64,000 nt of DNA from Actinomadura oligospora ATCC 43269 (GCF_000518265.1 NZ_JADG01000016.1:186001-250000); one strand, 5' to 3'. Shown: positions 52,341 through 61,808, counted from the stretch's first letter. Translations and numbers: made by a program. The notes: generated by a model not told the origin, from the sequence alone.

Positions 52341-52817
52341 TCAGGCCTTGCCGTGGTCCCAGCTGACGACGCGGTCGGGTTCCATGACGATCAGGACGCG
52401 CTTGGCCATCGCCTGCTCCAGCCCGTCCGCGAACGCGGGGTCGACCGGGTCGCCGATCCTCGGGACGGGCAGTCCGGCCATCCGGGACCCGACGACCGCG
52501 CCGACCTTCAGCAGGGGCTCGCGGTCCTCGATCACCAGGCCGCGTCCGTACAGGGCGACGCCGCGCAGCTCGCCGTACTGGACGCCGTCCTCGACCAGGC
52601 ACGTCATGACCGGGTCGCGGCGCAGGTTCAGCACCTTCTGGGACGACCGGTAGGTGGTGAACGCGATCCTGCCGTCCAGCAGCGCGTAGAACATGGTGAC
52701 CAGGTGCGGCGCGCCGTCCTTGCCGACCGTCGCGACCTGCACCTTGTGGCTCTGGTCGAGGAACGCACCGATCTCGTCGGGGCTCATCTTGATCTTCTCG
52801 CGCTTGCTGCCGGCCAC
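52341..52817 (-). CDS. PPOX-fold (F420/FMN-binding) family protein
   Basis: 158-residue split-beta-barrel protein of the pyridoxamine 5'-phosphate oxidase-like class. EIGAFLDQSHKVQVATVGKD, PHLVTMFYALLDGRIAFTTY and SQKVLNLRRDPVMTCLVEDG match the actinobacterial F420-binding PPOX group, which reduces or binds F420 or heme. The start is the GTG at 52817 with GGGAGG about 7 bases upstream. Converges with ltrA. Cofactor and substrate cannot be fixed from sequence. Confidence 0.85.
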   Translation of the reverse strand: MAGSKREKIKMSPDEIGAFLDQSHKVQVATVGKDGAPHLVTMFYALLDGRIAFTTYRSSQKVLNLRRDPVMTCLVEDGVQYGELRGVALYGRGLVIEDREPLLKVGAVVGSRMAGLPVPRIGDPVDPAFADGLEQAMAKRVLIVMEPDRVVSWDHGKA

Positions 52818-52899
52818 GGCGGCCTCCCGGTTCGGGGTGAGACGACCCGCCCAGGATAATCAAGCGCTTATTTCCTGCGATCGGCGGCATCATGGGCGG

Positions 52900-53835
52900 G
52901 TGTCCGTACGCGAACTCGTCGTCCTCGGCTCGGCCAGCGCCGTCCCCACCAAGCACCGCAACCACAACGGCTACCTGCTCCGCTGGGACGGCCAGGGCGT
53001 GCTGTTCGACCCCGGCGAGGGGACGCAGCGTCAGATGATCATGGCCGGGCTGGCCGCGAACGACATCACCTGGATGTGCGTGACGCACTTCCACGGCGAC
53101 CACTGCCTAGGCGTGCCCGGCCTGGTCCAGCGGATCGCGCGGGACGGCGTCGCCCATCCCGTCCACGCGGTGTTCCCGGCGAGCGGCGCGCGCTACTGGG
53201 AGCGGCTGCGGCACGCGACGCCGCACCGCGAGAGCGACGTGATCGTCGAGAGGCCCGTCGCGGGGGAGCGGGCGACGCTGGCGACCGGCGACCCGTTCAC
53301 GCTCACCGCCCGCCTCCTGTCGCACCCGGTCGAGGCGTACGGGTACCGGCTGGCCGAGCCGGACGGCATGACGATGCTGCCCGAGCGGCTCGCCGGGCTG
53401 GGCGTCCGGGGGCCGCTGGTGGGCCGCCTCCAGGTGGAGGGGCGGGTCACCACCCCGGACGGACGGGTGGTCACGCTGGAGGAGTGCTCCGTCCGCCGTC
53501 CCGGGCAGAAGGTCGCGTTCGTCATGGACACGCGGCTCTGCGACGGCGTCTACGAGCTCGCGGACGGCGTGGACCTGCTGGTCATCGAGTCGACGTTCCT
53601 GGACGAGGACGCCGCGCTCGCCGCCGACTACGGGCACCTCACGGCCGGTCAGGCGGCCGAGGTCGCCAAGCGCGCCGGGGTCGGGCGGCTCGTCCTGACC
53701 CACTTCTCCGAGCGGTACCGGCCGTCGGAGGAGCCGCGCTTCCTCGAGCAGGCCGCCCGCGTCTTCGACGGCGACATCACGCTCGTCCACGACCTGGACC
53801 GCATCCCGCTGCCACCGCGCCGCGCCGCCCTCTGA
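52900..53835 (+). CDS. rnz: Ribonuclease Z-like MBL-fold hydrolase
   Basis: 311-residue metallo-beta-lactamase-fold protein of the RNase Z/ElaC type, which trims tRNA 3' ends. Opening motif LVVLGSASAVPTKHRNHNGY, zinc motif HFHGDH at 63-68, then VAFVMDTRLCDGVYELA, LVIESTFLDEDAALAADYGH and LVLTHFSERY give the remaining ligands. All follow the RNase Z pattern, and no CCA-encoded tRNA is present in the window, consistent with a need for 3' processing. The GTG at 52900 directly precedes the first strand; the longer frame upstream is antisense to the PPOX gene. Confidence 0.85.
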   Translation: MSVRELVVLGSASAVPTKHRNHNGYLLRWDGQGVLFDPGEGTQRQMIMAGLAANDITWMCVTHFHGDHCLGVPGLVQRIARDGVAHPVHAVFPASGARYWERLRHATPHRESDVIVERPVAGERATLATGDPFTLTARLLSHPVEAYGYRLAEPDGMTMLPERLAGLGVRGPLVGRLQVEGRVTTPDGRVVTLEECSVRRPGQKVAFVMDTRLCDGVYELADGVDLLVIESTFLDEDAALAADYGHLTAGQAAEVAKRAGVGRLVLTHFSERYRPSEEPRFLEQAARVFDGDITLVHDLDRIPLPPRRAAL

Positions 53836-53941
53836 GCGCGCGTGCGGGCGGATTGAACGACGTTCGGCGGACGAAAGCAAGTACAAGGCAACAATCGGCA
53901 TTTCTGCTGACTTGCCGCCCGGACGGCGATCTGATGGGCCC

Positions 53942-54754
53942 ATGGGGATCTCCGTGACCGCCCGGGCCGGGGCGGCGGCCCTGCTCGTGGCGGCGCTCGC
54001 CGCGGCCTGCTCGGACTCCGGCCCGGCGGATCACGCCCGGCCGCCCACGGCGGGAGGGACCGCGCCGGAGCCCGCCCGGACGGCGGACCCGCCGACGCCG
54101 TCCGAATGGGGCAGTCCGGTCGTCCAGGACGGGTTCGACGGCACGTCGGTCGACGCGTCCAAGTGGATCGTCTACAACAGCCCGAACGACCGCGTGAACC
54201 CGCGCACCCCAGCCGCGACCACGGTGGACGCCGGGACGTTGCGGCTGACCGGCGGCGTCTACGGGGGCAAGGACCTCTCCGGCGGCATCGCGTCCAGGCT
54301 GACGCTCACGCACGGACGCTGGGAGGTGCGGATGCGGGCGGAGAAGGGCGTCGGCTACTCGGCCGTGGCGCTGCTGTGGCCGAAGGTGTTCGGCGACCCG
54401 GAGAAGGCCGAGATCGACTTCGCCGAGATGATCGACCCGACCCGGCAGAGCGCCGACCAGTACATCCACTACGGGCCGAACGACACGCAGCGGCACCAGG
54501 TCCAGCGCGCCGACTTCACGCGGTGGCACGTCTTCGCGCTCGACTGGCTGCCGCACCGCCTGACGTTCTGGCTGGACGGCCGGAAGGTCTGGGACTACAC
54601 CGGCGACCTCACCCCCGAACGCTCCCAGATGGGGCTCGCCCTGCAGAACGACCAGGTCTGCGACCGCGGCCCGACCTTCTGCCGCAACCGTTCCACCCCG
54701 GAATGGGTGACAATGTACGTCGACTGGATCAAGATCTTCCGGGCGCCCGGTTGA
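53942..54754 (+). CDS. Glycoside hydrolase family 16 lipoprotein
   Basis: 270-residue exported beta-glucanase-like protein. Signal VTARAGAAALLVAALAAAC with a lipobox Cys near 21, a Pro/Ala/Thr spacer to about 55, then a GH16 jelly-roll. The catalytic motif is EIDFAE at 157-162 (nucleophile E157, acid/base E162), with the substrate-cleft segments YGGKDLSGGIASRLTLTHGR and ALDWLPHRLTFWLDGRKVW. ATG 53942. GH16 members cut beta-1,3, beta-1,4 or galactan chains; which one applies here is not predictable. Upstream of the flavin reductase gene on the same strand (gap 28). Confidence 0.85.
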   Translation: MGISVTARAGAAALLVAALAAACSDSGPADHARPPTAGGTAPEPARTADPPTPSEWGSPVVQDGFDGTSVDASKWIVYNSPNDRVNPRTPAATTVDAGTLRLTGGVYGGKDLSGGIASRLTLTHGRWEVRMRAEKGVGYSAVALLWPKVFGDPEKAEIDFAEMIDPTRQSADQYIHYGPNDTQRHQVQRADFTRWHVFALDWLPHRLTFWLDGRKVWDYTGDLTPERSQMGLALQNDQVCDRGPTFCRNRSTPEWVTMYVDWIKIFRAPG

Positions 54755-54782
54755 CCCGGCCCCGGCAGGGCAGGAAGGCCGC

Positions 54783-56141
54783 ATGAGCACATCGGTGGAC
54801 GTCGTCGTGATCGGAACCGGCCCCGGCGGGGAGAACGCCGCGGGGCTCCTCGCGGACGCGGGCCTGTCGGTCGTGGCCGTCGAGTCGCGCCTGGTCGGGG
54901 GCGAGTGCCCGTACTTCGCCTGCGTCCCGACCAAGATCATGGCGCGCGGGTCCGACCTGCTCGCCGAGGCCCGCCGCGCGTCCGGACGGGCCGGGACGAC
55001 GACCGTGACGCCCGACTGGGCCCCGGTCGAGGCGCGCATCGCCGACGAGGCCACCAGCCACTGGAACGACCAGGCCGCCGTCGACCGCCTGACGTCCCGG
55101 GGCGTCCGCGTGGTCAGGGGGCGCGGCCGGATCACCGCGCGCGGCGAGGTCGCCGTCGGCGACGAGACGTTCAGCGCGTCCCGGGGCGTCCTGCTGAACA
55201 CCGGCACCAGCCCCACCGCGCCGCCGGTCGAGGGCCTCGCCGACCTCCCGTACTGGACGAACCGGGACATCGTGAAGGCCACCACCGCGCCCGCCTCGAT
55301 GCTGGTGCTCGGCGGCGGCGTGGTCGGCGCGGAACTCGCGCAGATCTTCTCCCGGTTCGGCACCCGCGTGACGATCGTGGAGGTCGCCGACCGGCTTCTC
55401 GCGCTCGACGAGCCCGAGTCGTCCGCGCTGGTCGAGGACGTCTTCAGCGACGAGGGCATCGTCGTCCGGACGGGCGCGAAGGTGACGTCGGCGTCCTACG
55501 ACGGCGTCACGTTCACCCTGGCCCTCCCCGACGGCGACCTCACCGCCGAGCGCCTGCTCGTCGCCGCCGGACGCCGTCCCAACATCCGCGACCTCGGCCT
55601 CGAGCACTACGGCGTGGACGAGACCGTCCGCGCCCTCCCGGTCGACGACGGCCTGCGCGTCACCGACGGCCTCTGGGCGATCGGCGACATCACCGGCAAG
55701 GGCGCCTTCACGCACATGTCGATGTACCAGTCCGCGATCGCCGTCCGCTCCATCCTCGGCCAGGACGGCCCGCCCGCGATGTACCACGCCGTCCCGCGCG
55801 TCACCTTCACCGACCCGGAGATCGGCGCGGTCGGCCTCACCGAGGCCCAGGCCCGCGACCAGGGCCTCAACGTCCGCGTCGGCACGACGAAGATCGCCGA
55901 CTCCACCCGCGGCTGGATCCACGGCGCACCCGGCAACGAGGGCTACATCAAGCTCGTCGAGGACGCCGACAAGGGAATCCTCGTCGGCGCCACCGCCGCC
56001 GGTCCCTACGGCGGCGAGGTCCTCGGAGCCCTCGTCACCGCCGTCCACGCCCGCGTCCCCACCGACACCCTCCGCACGATGATCTACGCCTACCCCACCT
56101 TCCACCGCGCCATCGAGTCCGCCCTGGCCGACCTCACCTGA
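54783..56141 (+). CDS. FAD/NAD pyridine nucleotide-disulfide oxidoreductase
   Basis: 452-residue class I flavoprotein disulfide reductase-like protein. FAD motif VVIGTGPGGENAAGLLADAG (about 8-27), redox-disulfide segment GGECPYFACVPTK with Cys42 and Cys47, NAD motif VLGGGVVGAELAQIFSRFG, and WAIGDITGKGAFTHMS. The C-terminal interface shows YAYPTFHRAIESAL, where lipoamide dehydrogenase and mercuric reductase carry the catalytic His-Pro-Thr; His is replaced by Tyr. It is therefore a relative of dihydrolipoamide dehydrogenase with an uncertain substrate. ATG 54783. Confidence 0.88.
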   Translation: MSTSVDVVVIGTGPGGENAAGLLADAGLSVVAVESRLVGGECPYFACVPTKIMARGSDLLAEARRASGRAGTTTVTPDWAPVEARIADEATSHWNDQAAVDRLTSRGVRVVRGRGRITARGEVAVGDETFSASRGVLLNTGTSPTAPPVEGLADLPYWTNRDIVKATTAPASMLVLGGGVVGAELAQIFSRFGTRVTIVEVADRLLALDEPESSALVEDVFSDEGIVVRTGAKVTSASYDGVTFTLALPDGDLTAERLLVAAGRRPNIRDLGLEHYGVDETVRALPVDDGLRVTDGLWAIGDITGKGAFTHMSMYQSAIAVRSILGQDGPPAMYHAVPRVTFTDPEIGAVGLTEAQARDQGLNVRVGTTKIADSTRGWIHGAPGNEGYIKLVEDADKGILVGATAAGPYGGEVLGALVTAVHARVPTDTLRTMIYAYPTFHRAIESALADLT

Positions 56142-56225
56142 CCCCGAGCCCCCCCGAACGCCGCGCCCGCCATCATCCCCGCCCCTGCTGACATTCTCTG
56201 GGGGCGGGCGGGGGAGGATCGGAGG

Positions 56226-58208
56226 ATGAACCGTCTCAAGGACGCGACCAGCCCGTATCTGCTGCAGCACGCCGGGAATCCGGTGGACTGGTGGGAGTGG
56301 GGCGAGGACGCCCTGGCGGAGGCGCGGCGGCGAGATGTCCCTGTTCTCCTTTCTGTCGGATATGCGGCTTGCCACTGGTGCCACGTCATGGCACATGAGT
56401 CGTTCGAGGACGGGGCGACGGCGTCGTTGATGAACGAGCTGTTCGTCAACATCAAGGTCGACCGCGAGGAACGGCCGGACATCGACGCGGTCTACATGGA
56501 GGCCACGCAGGCGATGACCGGGCAGGGCGGATGGCCCATGACGGTGTTCATGACGCCGGACGGGGAGCCGTTCTACTGCGGGACCTACTTTCCGCGTGAG
56601 CATTTCCAGGCGTTGCTGCGGGCCGTCCACAAGGCGTGGACGGAGCAGCGGGACGACGTGGAGCGGCAGGGGCGGCATGTCGTCGAGGCGCTGGCGTCCA
56701 AGGACGGGGCCGGGCTCGTGGGCGGGTTCGCCCCGGACGGGGACGTGCTGATCGTCGCCGCCCGGTCGATGGCCGACGACTACGACGCGGCGCGCGGCGG
56801 GTTCGGGGGCGCGCCGAAGTTCCCGCCGTCGATGGTCCTGGAGTTCCTGCTCCGGCATCACGTGCGCACGAGGGACGACCAGGCGCTCGCCATGGCCGGG
56901 AACACGCTGGAGGCGATGGCCCGGGGCGGGATGTACGACCAGCTCGGCGGGGGCTTCGCGCGGTACTCCGTGGACGCGTCGTGGGTCGTTCCGCACTTCG
57001 AGAAGATGCTGTACGACAACGCGCTCCTCGCCCGGGTCTACGCGCACTGGTGGCGCATCACCGGCAGCCCGTTCGCGCGCCGGATCGCCTTGGAGACCTG
57101 CGACTGGATGCTCCACGACCTGCGGACGGCCGAGGGCGGGTTCGCCTCGGCGCTGGACGCCGACAGCGAGGGCGAGGAGGGCCGGTACTACGTCTGGACG
57201 CCCGCGCAGCTGGAGGAGGTCCTCGGCGCCGAGGACGCGGCGTTCGCCGTCGAGCTCTTCGATGTCACGGGGACGTTCGAGCACGGGACGTCCGTCCTGC
57301 AGTTGCTGCACGACCCGGACGATCGCGCGCGCTACGAGCGGATCCGCGCGGCGTTGCTGGCGGCGCGGGAGCTGAGGATCCCGCCCGCGCGGGACGACAA
57401 GGTCGTCGCGTCGTGGAACGGGCTCGCGGTGGCGGCGCTCGCGGAGTGCGGGGCGTTGTTCGCGCGACCTGACCTGGTCAGGGCGGCGGAGGAGACGGCC
57501 GGGCTGCTGGTGAACGTCCACCTGCGGGACGGGCGGCTGACCAGGACGTCCCGGGATGGTGTCGCCGGGGCCAATGCGGGCGTGCTCGATGACTACGGAA
57601 ATGTGGCGGAAGGGCTACTCGCGCTGCACGGCGTCACGGGCGACCCGACGCACCTGCGGCTCGCCGGTGAACTGCTGGAGACGGTGCTCGAGCACTTCTC
57701 CGACGGCCAGGACGGTTTCTACGACACGTCCGACGACGCCGAGCGGCTGTTCCAGCGGCCCAAGGACCCGACCGACAACGCGTCGCCGTCCGGGCAGTTC
57801 GCGGCGGCCGGCGCGCTGCTCTCGTACGCCGCGCTCAGCGGTTCCATGTGGGCGCGCGAGGCGGCCGGGGGAGCGCTCGCTCCCGCCAAGGTCCTCGTCG
57901 AGCGGGGCGCGGCCCGGTTCGCCGGGTGGGGACTCGCCGTCGCCGAGGCGAATCTCGCGGGTCCGCTGGAGATCGGGATCCTCGGTGAGGCGGACGACCC
58001 GCGCACGCACGAGCTGCACCGGACGGCGCTCATGGCGACCTCGCCCGGCGCGGTCGTGAGCATCGGCGTGCCGGGGACGAGGGACATCCCCCTGCTGGAC
58101 GGCCGTCCGCTGGTGGACGGCGTGCCGACGGCGTACGTGTGCCAGGGTTTCGTGTGCCGGCTGCCGGTCACGTCCACCGCGGCGCTCAGCCGCGAACTAC
58201 AGGAGTAA
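56226..58208 (+). CDS. DUF255 thioredoxin-fold protein (YyaL/SSP411 type)
   Basis: 660-residue cytosolic protein. The N-terminal DUF255/thioredoxin-like domain (about 1-160) opens with NRLKDATSPYLLQHAGNPVD and has the CxxC AACHWCHVM (Cys49, Cys52), GGWPMTVFMTPDGEPF and GTYFP. The long C-terminal part is a (alpha/alpha)6 barrel of the glycosyl hydrolase/epimerase type (FGGAPKFPPSMVLEFLLRHH, DASWVVPHFEKMLYDNALLA). The family is universally conserved from bacteria to human SPATA20, but its function is unknown. ATG 56226. Full length. Confidence 0.93.
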   Translation: MNRLKDATSPYLLQHAGNPVDWWEWGEDALAEARRRDVPVLLSVGYAACHWCHVMAHESFEDGATASLMNELFVNIKVDREERPDIDAVYMEATQAMTGQGGWPMTVFMTPDGEPFYCGTYFPREHFQALLRAVHKAWTEQRDDVERQGRHVVEALASKDGAGLVGGFAPDGDVLIVAARSMADDYDAARGGFGGAPKFPPSMVLEFLLRHHVRTRDDQALAMAGNTLEAMARGGMYDQLGGGFARYSVDASWVVPHFEKMLYDNALLARVYAHWWRITGSPFARRIALETCDWMLHDLRTAEGGFASALDADSEGEEGRYYVWTPAQLEEVLGAEDAAFAVELFDVTGTFEHGTSVLQLLHDPDDRARYERIRAALLAARELRIPPARDDKVVASWNGLAVAALAECGALFARPDLVRAAEETAGLLVNVHLRDGRLTRTSRDGVAGANAGVLDDYGNVAEGLLALHGVTGDPTHLRLAGELLETVLEHFSDGQDGFYDTSDDAERLFQRPKDPTDNASPSGQFAAAGALLSYAALSGSMWAREAAGGALAPAKVLVERGAARFAGWGLAVAEANLAGPLEIGILGEADDPRTHELHRTALMATSPGAVVSIGVPGTRDIPLLDGRPLVDGVPTAYVCQGFVCRLPVTSTAALSRELQE

Positions 58209-58406
58209 TTGGACTCGGAGTCCACTTTTGTCGGGGCGTGACCTTGATCTCTCCTGTGGTTGGTGTTACCACTTGGTAGCGGAGACGGGACTGACCCAAA
58301 GCGGCCCAAAGGAGCCGGGTGCCGGCGGTGACGCCGGGTATCTGGACTCTGGTCGCGAATCTGAGCCATAGTCGGTGGTTCCACCGATCGACGAGGGAGC
58401 GATGCC
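58209..58406 (+). other. ~200-base leader before the NlpC/P60 gene
   Basis: A relatively long untranslated stretch with short inverted words (GGTGTTACCACTTGG, CCGGCGGTGACGCCGG). Cell-wall hydrolase genes in actinobacteria often have regulatory leaders, including c-di-AMP riboswitches, but I do not see a convincing match to that riboswitch here. Confidence 0.25.
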
Positions 58407-59576
58407 GTGCGCAAGCCGGGCCGCCGGGTTCTGCCGACGATCATCGGCGCTTCGGTGGTGACCACCCTGGCCGTGAACACGGCCGTCGTGGTCGCCTACG
58501 ACGGCCGCGCGCACCACGCACCCGGCACGATGAGCGGACGGTTCGTCGCCGCGTCCAACGACTCGGCGCTCTCGCCGCGGGCCGTCGCGCCGCTCGGCAA
58601 GCGGCTCGCGCCCCAGGTGCTGGTCGCCGGGGCCACCACGCTGCCCGCCGACGTCGTCGCCAAGGTCAGGGCCATGAAGGGCGTCCAGGGCGTCGAGACC
58701 GTGGACGCCGTCCAGGCCGAGATCGGCGGCAAGCGGGTCGGGCTGTTGGGCGTCAACGTCTCGACCTTCCGCGACTACACGCCCGAGCCGACCGCCAAGT
58801 CGGACGCGCTGTGGCGCAACATCGCGGGCGGCGACGTCGCGATCTCGTTCACCATGGGCAACGACGGCGGCGTCGCGCTCGGCAGCCGCGTCCCGGCCGG
58901 CGGCAGGGACCACCCGTCCGAGCTGCGCGTCGGCGCGTACGCGACGATGGGCATCGGCGACGTGGACGCGGTCATCTCGCACCAGACCGCGATGTCGCTC
59001 GGCCTGCCGTCCGGCAACGCGATGCTGGTCAGCGCCCCGAAGATGGACTCGGCCAAGCTGCTCAAGGCGGTCCGCAAGGCGCTGCCGAAGGGCGTGCGGG
59101 CCGTCGAGGTCGACCCGAAGATCGACTATCCGGCGCCCGGCAAGGTCTCCGGCACGCCCGGCAAGGTGATGACCGCGACGCAGGTGCAGACCGTGATCCG
59201 CGCCGCCGCGTCCCGGATCGGCTGGCCGTACGTGTGGGGCGGCGAGTCGGAGTCGGAGGGCGGCTACGACTGCTCGGGCCTGCTGCTCTACGCCTTCAAC
59301 AAGGCCGGGATCCGGATGCCGCGCGTCGCGGCCGACCAGGCCCGCACCGGGTACGTGCTGCCGTTCAGCCAGGCGCAGCCGGGTGACCTGCTCATCTGGG
59401 CGAACGACCCGACCGCGCCCGGCTACATCTCGCACATCGCGCTCTACATCGGCGACGGCAAGATGATCGTCGCGCCGCACACCGGGACGGACGTCCAGAT
59501 CCAGAGCGTGTACTTCCGCAACTTCAAGGGCGCGATCCGGGTCAGCCCGCAGATGGCCGCCCGCGCCGCGGGCTGA
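58407..59576 (+). CDS. NlpC/P60 family cell-wall peptidase
   Basis: 389-residue exported peptidoglycan hydrolase. N-terminal signal/anchor (VLPTIIGASVVTTLAVNTAV, about 8-28), a ~220-residue middle region of unknown fold (KVRAMKGVQGVETVDAVQAE, FTMGNDGGVALGSRVP), and a C-terminal NlpC/P60 domain (about 262-385) with catalytic Cys289 in YDCSGLLLY, His in ISHIALYIGDG and the third polar residue in APHTG. Such enzymes cleave D-gamma-Glu-diaminopimelate bonds in stem peptides. The GTG at 58407 has GAGGGAG 7 bases upstream. Monocistronic, with a long leader. Confidence 0.9.
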   Translation: MRKPGRRVLPTIIGASVVTTLAVNTAVVVAYDGRAHHAPGTMSGRFVAASNDSALSPRAVAPLGKRLAPQVLVAGATTLPADVVAKVRAMKGVQGVETVDAVQAEIGGKRVGLLGVNVSTFRDYTPEPTAKSDALWRNIAGGDVAISFTMGNDGGVALGSRVPAGGRDHPSELRVGAYATMGIGDVDAVISHQTAMSLGLPSGNAMLVSAPKMDSAKLLKAVRKALPKGVRAVEVDPKIDYPAPGKVSGTPGKVMTATQVQTVIRAAASRIGWPYVWGGESESEGGYDCSGLLLYAFNKAGIRMPRVAADQARTGYVLPFSQAQPGDLLIWANDPTAPGYISHIALYIGDGKMIVAPHTGTDVQIQSVYFRNFKGAIRVSPQMAARAAG

Positions 59577-59627
59577 CACCCACCCGCCCGCGCCAAGGGC
59601 TGACGCCCGTCCGGGCGCGCCCGCTCC

Positions 59628-60284
59628 CTAGAGCGGGCAGCCCGCGGCGAGGAACACGAGGTTGTGGTCGATCAGCTCGGCCATGTCCTCGAAGTCGACG
59701 ACGCCGTCCATCCACGCGTACATCGCCGACATCAGGACGCCGGTGACGGCCCACGCGAGCGCGTCGGCGTCCAGGTCGCCCGGGGGACGTCCGGTGCGCT
59801 CGGCGACGAGCTCCTTGAGGACGCCCTGCGTTCCGGACCGCATCGCCTCGATCATCCTGGCGCGGACGGCCGGGACGTTCGCCGTCAGCCGGAGCCTGGC
59901 CATGACGAGCCCGCGCTCCTCGAACATCTCGGGCAGCAGCTCGCGGAACACCCGGCGGAGCGCCTCGATCGGGGGCAGCTCCGGCGGCTGCTGCCGGAAC
60001 ACCTCCACCATGACCGGGTCGTACTCGTCCGAGACGATCACGTCCTCCTTGGTGGGGAAGTACCGGAAGAACGTGCTGGGCGAGATCTCCGCGGCGGCGG
60101 CGATCTGCTCGACCGTGGTGTCGTCGTAGCCCTGGCGCTCGAAGAGGCGCAGGGCGTGGTGCTGGATCGCCCTGCGCGTCTTCAGCTTCTTGCGCTCCCG
60201 CAGCGGCAGCCGGTCCAGCGGGTCCTCGGAACGGGCGGCCCGCTGCTCAGGAGGCGATGTGCTCATGCTCCGATTCTCGTGCAT
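59628..60284 (-). CDS. TetR family repressor of the adjacent MFS exporter
   Basis: 218-residue TetR regulator. HTH at about 27-70: KKLKTRRAIQHHALRLFERQ, YDDTTVEQIAAAAEISPSTF then FRYFPTKEDV. The C-terminal ligand domain is AcrR-like (ALAWAVTGVLMSAMYAWMDG). The ATG at 60284 is chosen because AAGGA lies 8 bases upstream; a second ATG at 60266 has no spaced ribosome site. It overlaps the 3' end of the MFS gene by 38 bases, so both are one operon. A palindrome before the MFS gene is its likely operator, giving drug-inducible autoregulation. Confidence 0.9.
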   Translation of the reverse strand: MHENRSMSTSPPEQRAARSEDPLDRLPLRERKKLKTRRAIQHHALRLFERQGYDDTTVEQIAAAAEISPSTFFRYFPTKEDVIVSDEYDPVMVEVFRQQPPELPPIEALRRVFRELLPEMFEERGLVMARLRLTANVPAVRARMIEAMRSGTQGVLKELVAERTGRPPGDLDADALAWAVTGVLMSAMYAWMDGVVDFEDMAELIDHNLVFLAAGCPL

Positions 60285-61758
60285 CGGCCGCGTCCTTCGC
60301 GGGACGGGGGAGCGACCGCCACACCAGGACGGCCATCACCAGCGACACGGCGGCGGACCCGACGAGGACGGCGGCCATCCCGGAGGTGTAGGCGTCCCGC
60401 GCGTCGTGCAGCAGCGCCATGTCGCGGGTCCTCTCGGCCAGCGCCACGGCCTGGCCGACCGACTCGCGCGCGGCGTGTGGGGCGTCCGGCCCGAGCTGGT
60501 CGCGGTAGACCGCGGACGACACGCTGCCGAGCGCGGCGACGGCGAGCGCGCCGCTGGTCTGCCGGATGGTCTGCACGAGGCCCGAGCCGCGTCCGGCCTG
60601 GTCGTCCGGGAGGCCCGCGAGCGCCAGGTCCATCGCCGGGACGAGCGCGAACCCGGTGCCGATCCCGGTGATCGCGAGCCACGTCGCGATGAACGCGTAG
60701 GGCGAGCCGGGCTCGCTGAATGCGCCGAGCACCAGCCCGGGGACGAGCAGGAGCAGTCCGGTGAGGATGAGCGCCTTGTGCCCGAACCGTGGCGCGAGCC
60801 GGTCGACGGCGATCCCGGCGACCAGCAGCCCGGCCATCAGCGGGATCATCCGCAGCCCGGTGCCGAACGCGTCGGCTCCGCGCACCGCCTGGAGGTACTG
60901 CGGCAGGACGAACAGCGCGCCCGACATCACCACGGTGCCGACCGCCCCCGCGACCGTCCCCCAGAGGAACGAGGGGGAGCGGAACAGGCGCAGGTCCATC
61001 AGCGGCTGCCGGATCCGCGACTCGTAGGCGACGAGCGCGCCGAGCAGCGCGAGCCCGGCGCCGATGGAGGAGACCACGACCGGGTCCGTCCAGCCGTTCT
61101 CGGGGGCCTGGATGACGCCGTAGACGAGCAGCGCGAGGCCGGACGCCGACAGGGCCGACCCGGCGAGGTCCAGCTTCGGCGTGGACGGGTCGCGGGACTC
61201 CGGCAGCAGCGCCGCGACCGCGACCATGCCGACGACGACCATGGGGACGTTGACCAGGAAGATCGAGCCCCACCAGAAGTGCTGGAGCAGGACGCCGCCG
61301 AGGAGCGGCCCGAGCGGCAGGCCGAGCGCCATCGACCCGGACCAGACGGCGATCGCGCGGGTGCGCTCCTCCGGCGGGAAGATCGCGGGGAGCATCGACA
61401 TGGACAGCGGCATCACCATGCCCGCGCCGATGCCCATGCCCATCCGCGCGACGATCAGGCCGCCCGCGCCGTCCACGAGGCTCCCGGCGAGCGAGGCCGC
61501 GCCGAACAGGCCAAGGCCGAGGAGCAGCAGCCGCTTGCGGCCGAACCGGTCGCCGAGCAGCCCGGCGGGCAGCAGCAGCGCGGCGAACACCAGCGCGTAG
61601 GCGTCCACGATCCACTGCAGCTGGCTGGTGCCCGCGTGCAGCTCGACGGAGAGCGTCGGCAGCGCGACGTTCAGGATCGTCAGGTCGAACCCGAGCGCGA
61701 GCAGGGCGAGCGCGAGCGCCCCGAGCCCCCACCAGCGCCGTGTCTTCGCGGACAGCAT
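60247..61758 (-). CDS. MFS drug exporter, DHA2 (14-TM) family
   Basis: 503-residue proton-coupled multidrug efflux pump of the EmrB/QacA type. The first helix is GLGALALALLALGFDLTILN with motif D (LTILNVALPTL), motif A is GLLGDRFGRKRLLLLG, and motif C is SGSMALGLPLGPLLGG. About 14 membrane helices are expected along the length. I chose the ATG at 61758 because AAGG lies about 10 bases upstream; the GTG at 61767 is too close to it. Transcribed first in an operon with the TetR gene. Drug spectrum unknown. Confidence 0.92.
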   Translation of the reverse strand: MLSAKTRRWWGLGALALALLALGFDLTILNVALPTLSVELHAGTSQLQWIVDAYALVFAALLLPAGLLGDRFGRKRLLLLGLGLFGAASLAGSLVDGAGGLIVARMGMGIGAGMVMPLSMSMLPAIFPPEERTRAIAVWSGSMALGLPLGPLLGGVLLQHFWWGSIFLVNVPMVVVGMVAVAALLPESRDPSTPKLDLAGSALSASGLALLVYGVIQAPENGWTDPVVVSSIGAGLALLGALVAYESRIRQPLMDLRLFRSPSFLWGTVAGAVGTVVMSGALFVLPQYLQAVRGADAFGTGLRMIPLMAGLLVAGIAVDRLAPRFGHKALILTGLLLLVPGLVLGAFSEPGSPYAFIATWLAITGIGTGFALVPAMDLALAGLPDDQAGRGSGLVQTIRQTSGALAVAALGSVSSAVYRDQLGPDAPHAARESVGQAVALAERTRDMALLHDARDAYTSGMAAVLVGSAAVSLVMAVLVWRSLPRPAKDAADARESEHEHIAS

Positions 61759-61772
61759 GACGGTCACCCTTC

Positions 61773-61808
61773 TTTGAAAGTTCCTCTGAAGTGAGAGTAA
61801 CTCTCAAA
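61773..61808 (-). promoter_or_regulatory. Palindromic operator upstream of the MFS/TetR operon
   Basis: TTTGAAAGTTCCT (61773-61785) and AGTAACTCTCAAA (61796-61808) are inverted with 11 of 13 matching. Nested within it is the perfect dyad GAGAGTAACTCTC (61793-61805). It is just upstream of the MFS start and is AT-rich relative to its surroundings; a TetR site is likely. Confidence 0.65.

Noticed and set aside
58209..58406. c-di-AMP (ydaO-type) riboswitch before the NlpC/P60 gene
   Set aside because: The gene type and leader length fit, but I could not find the conserved motif set; an Infernal search would decide.
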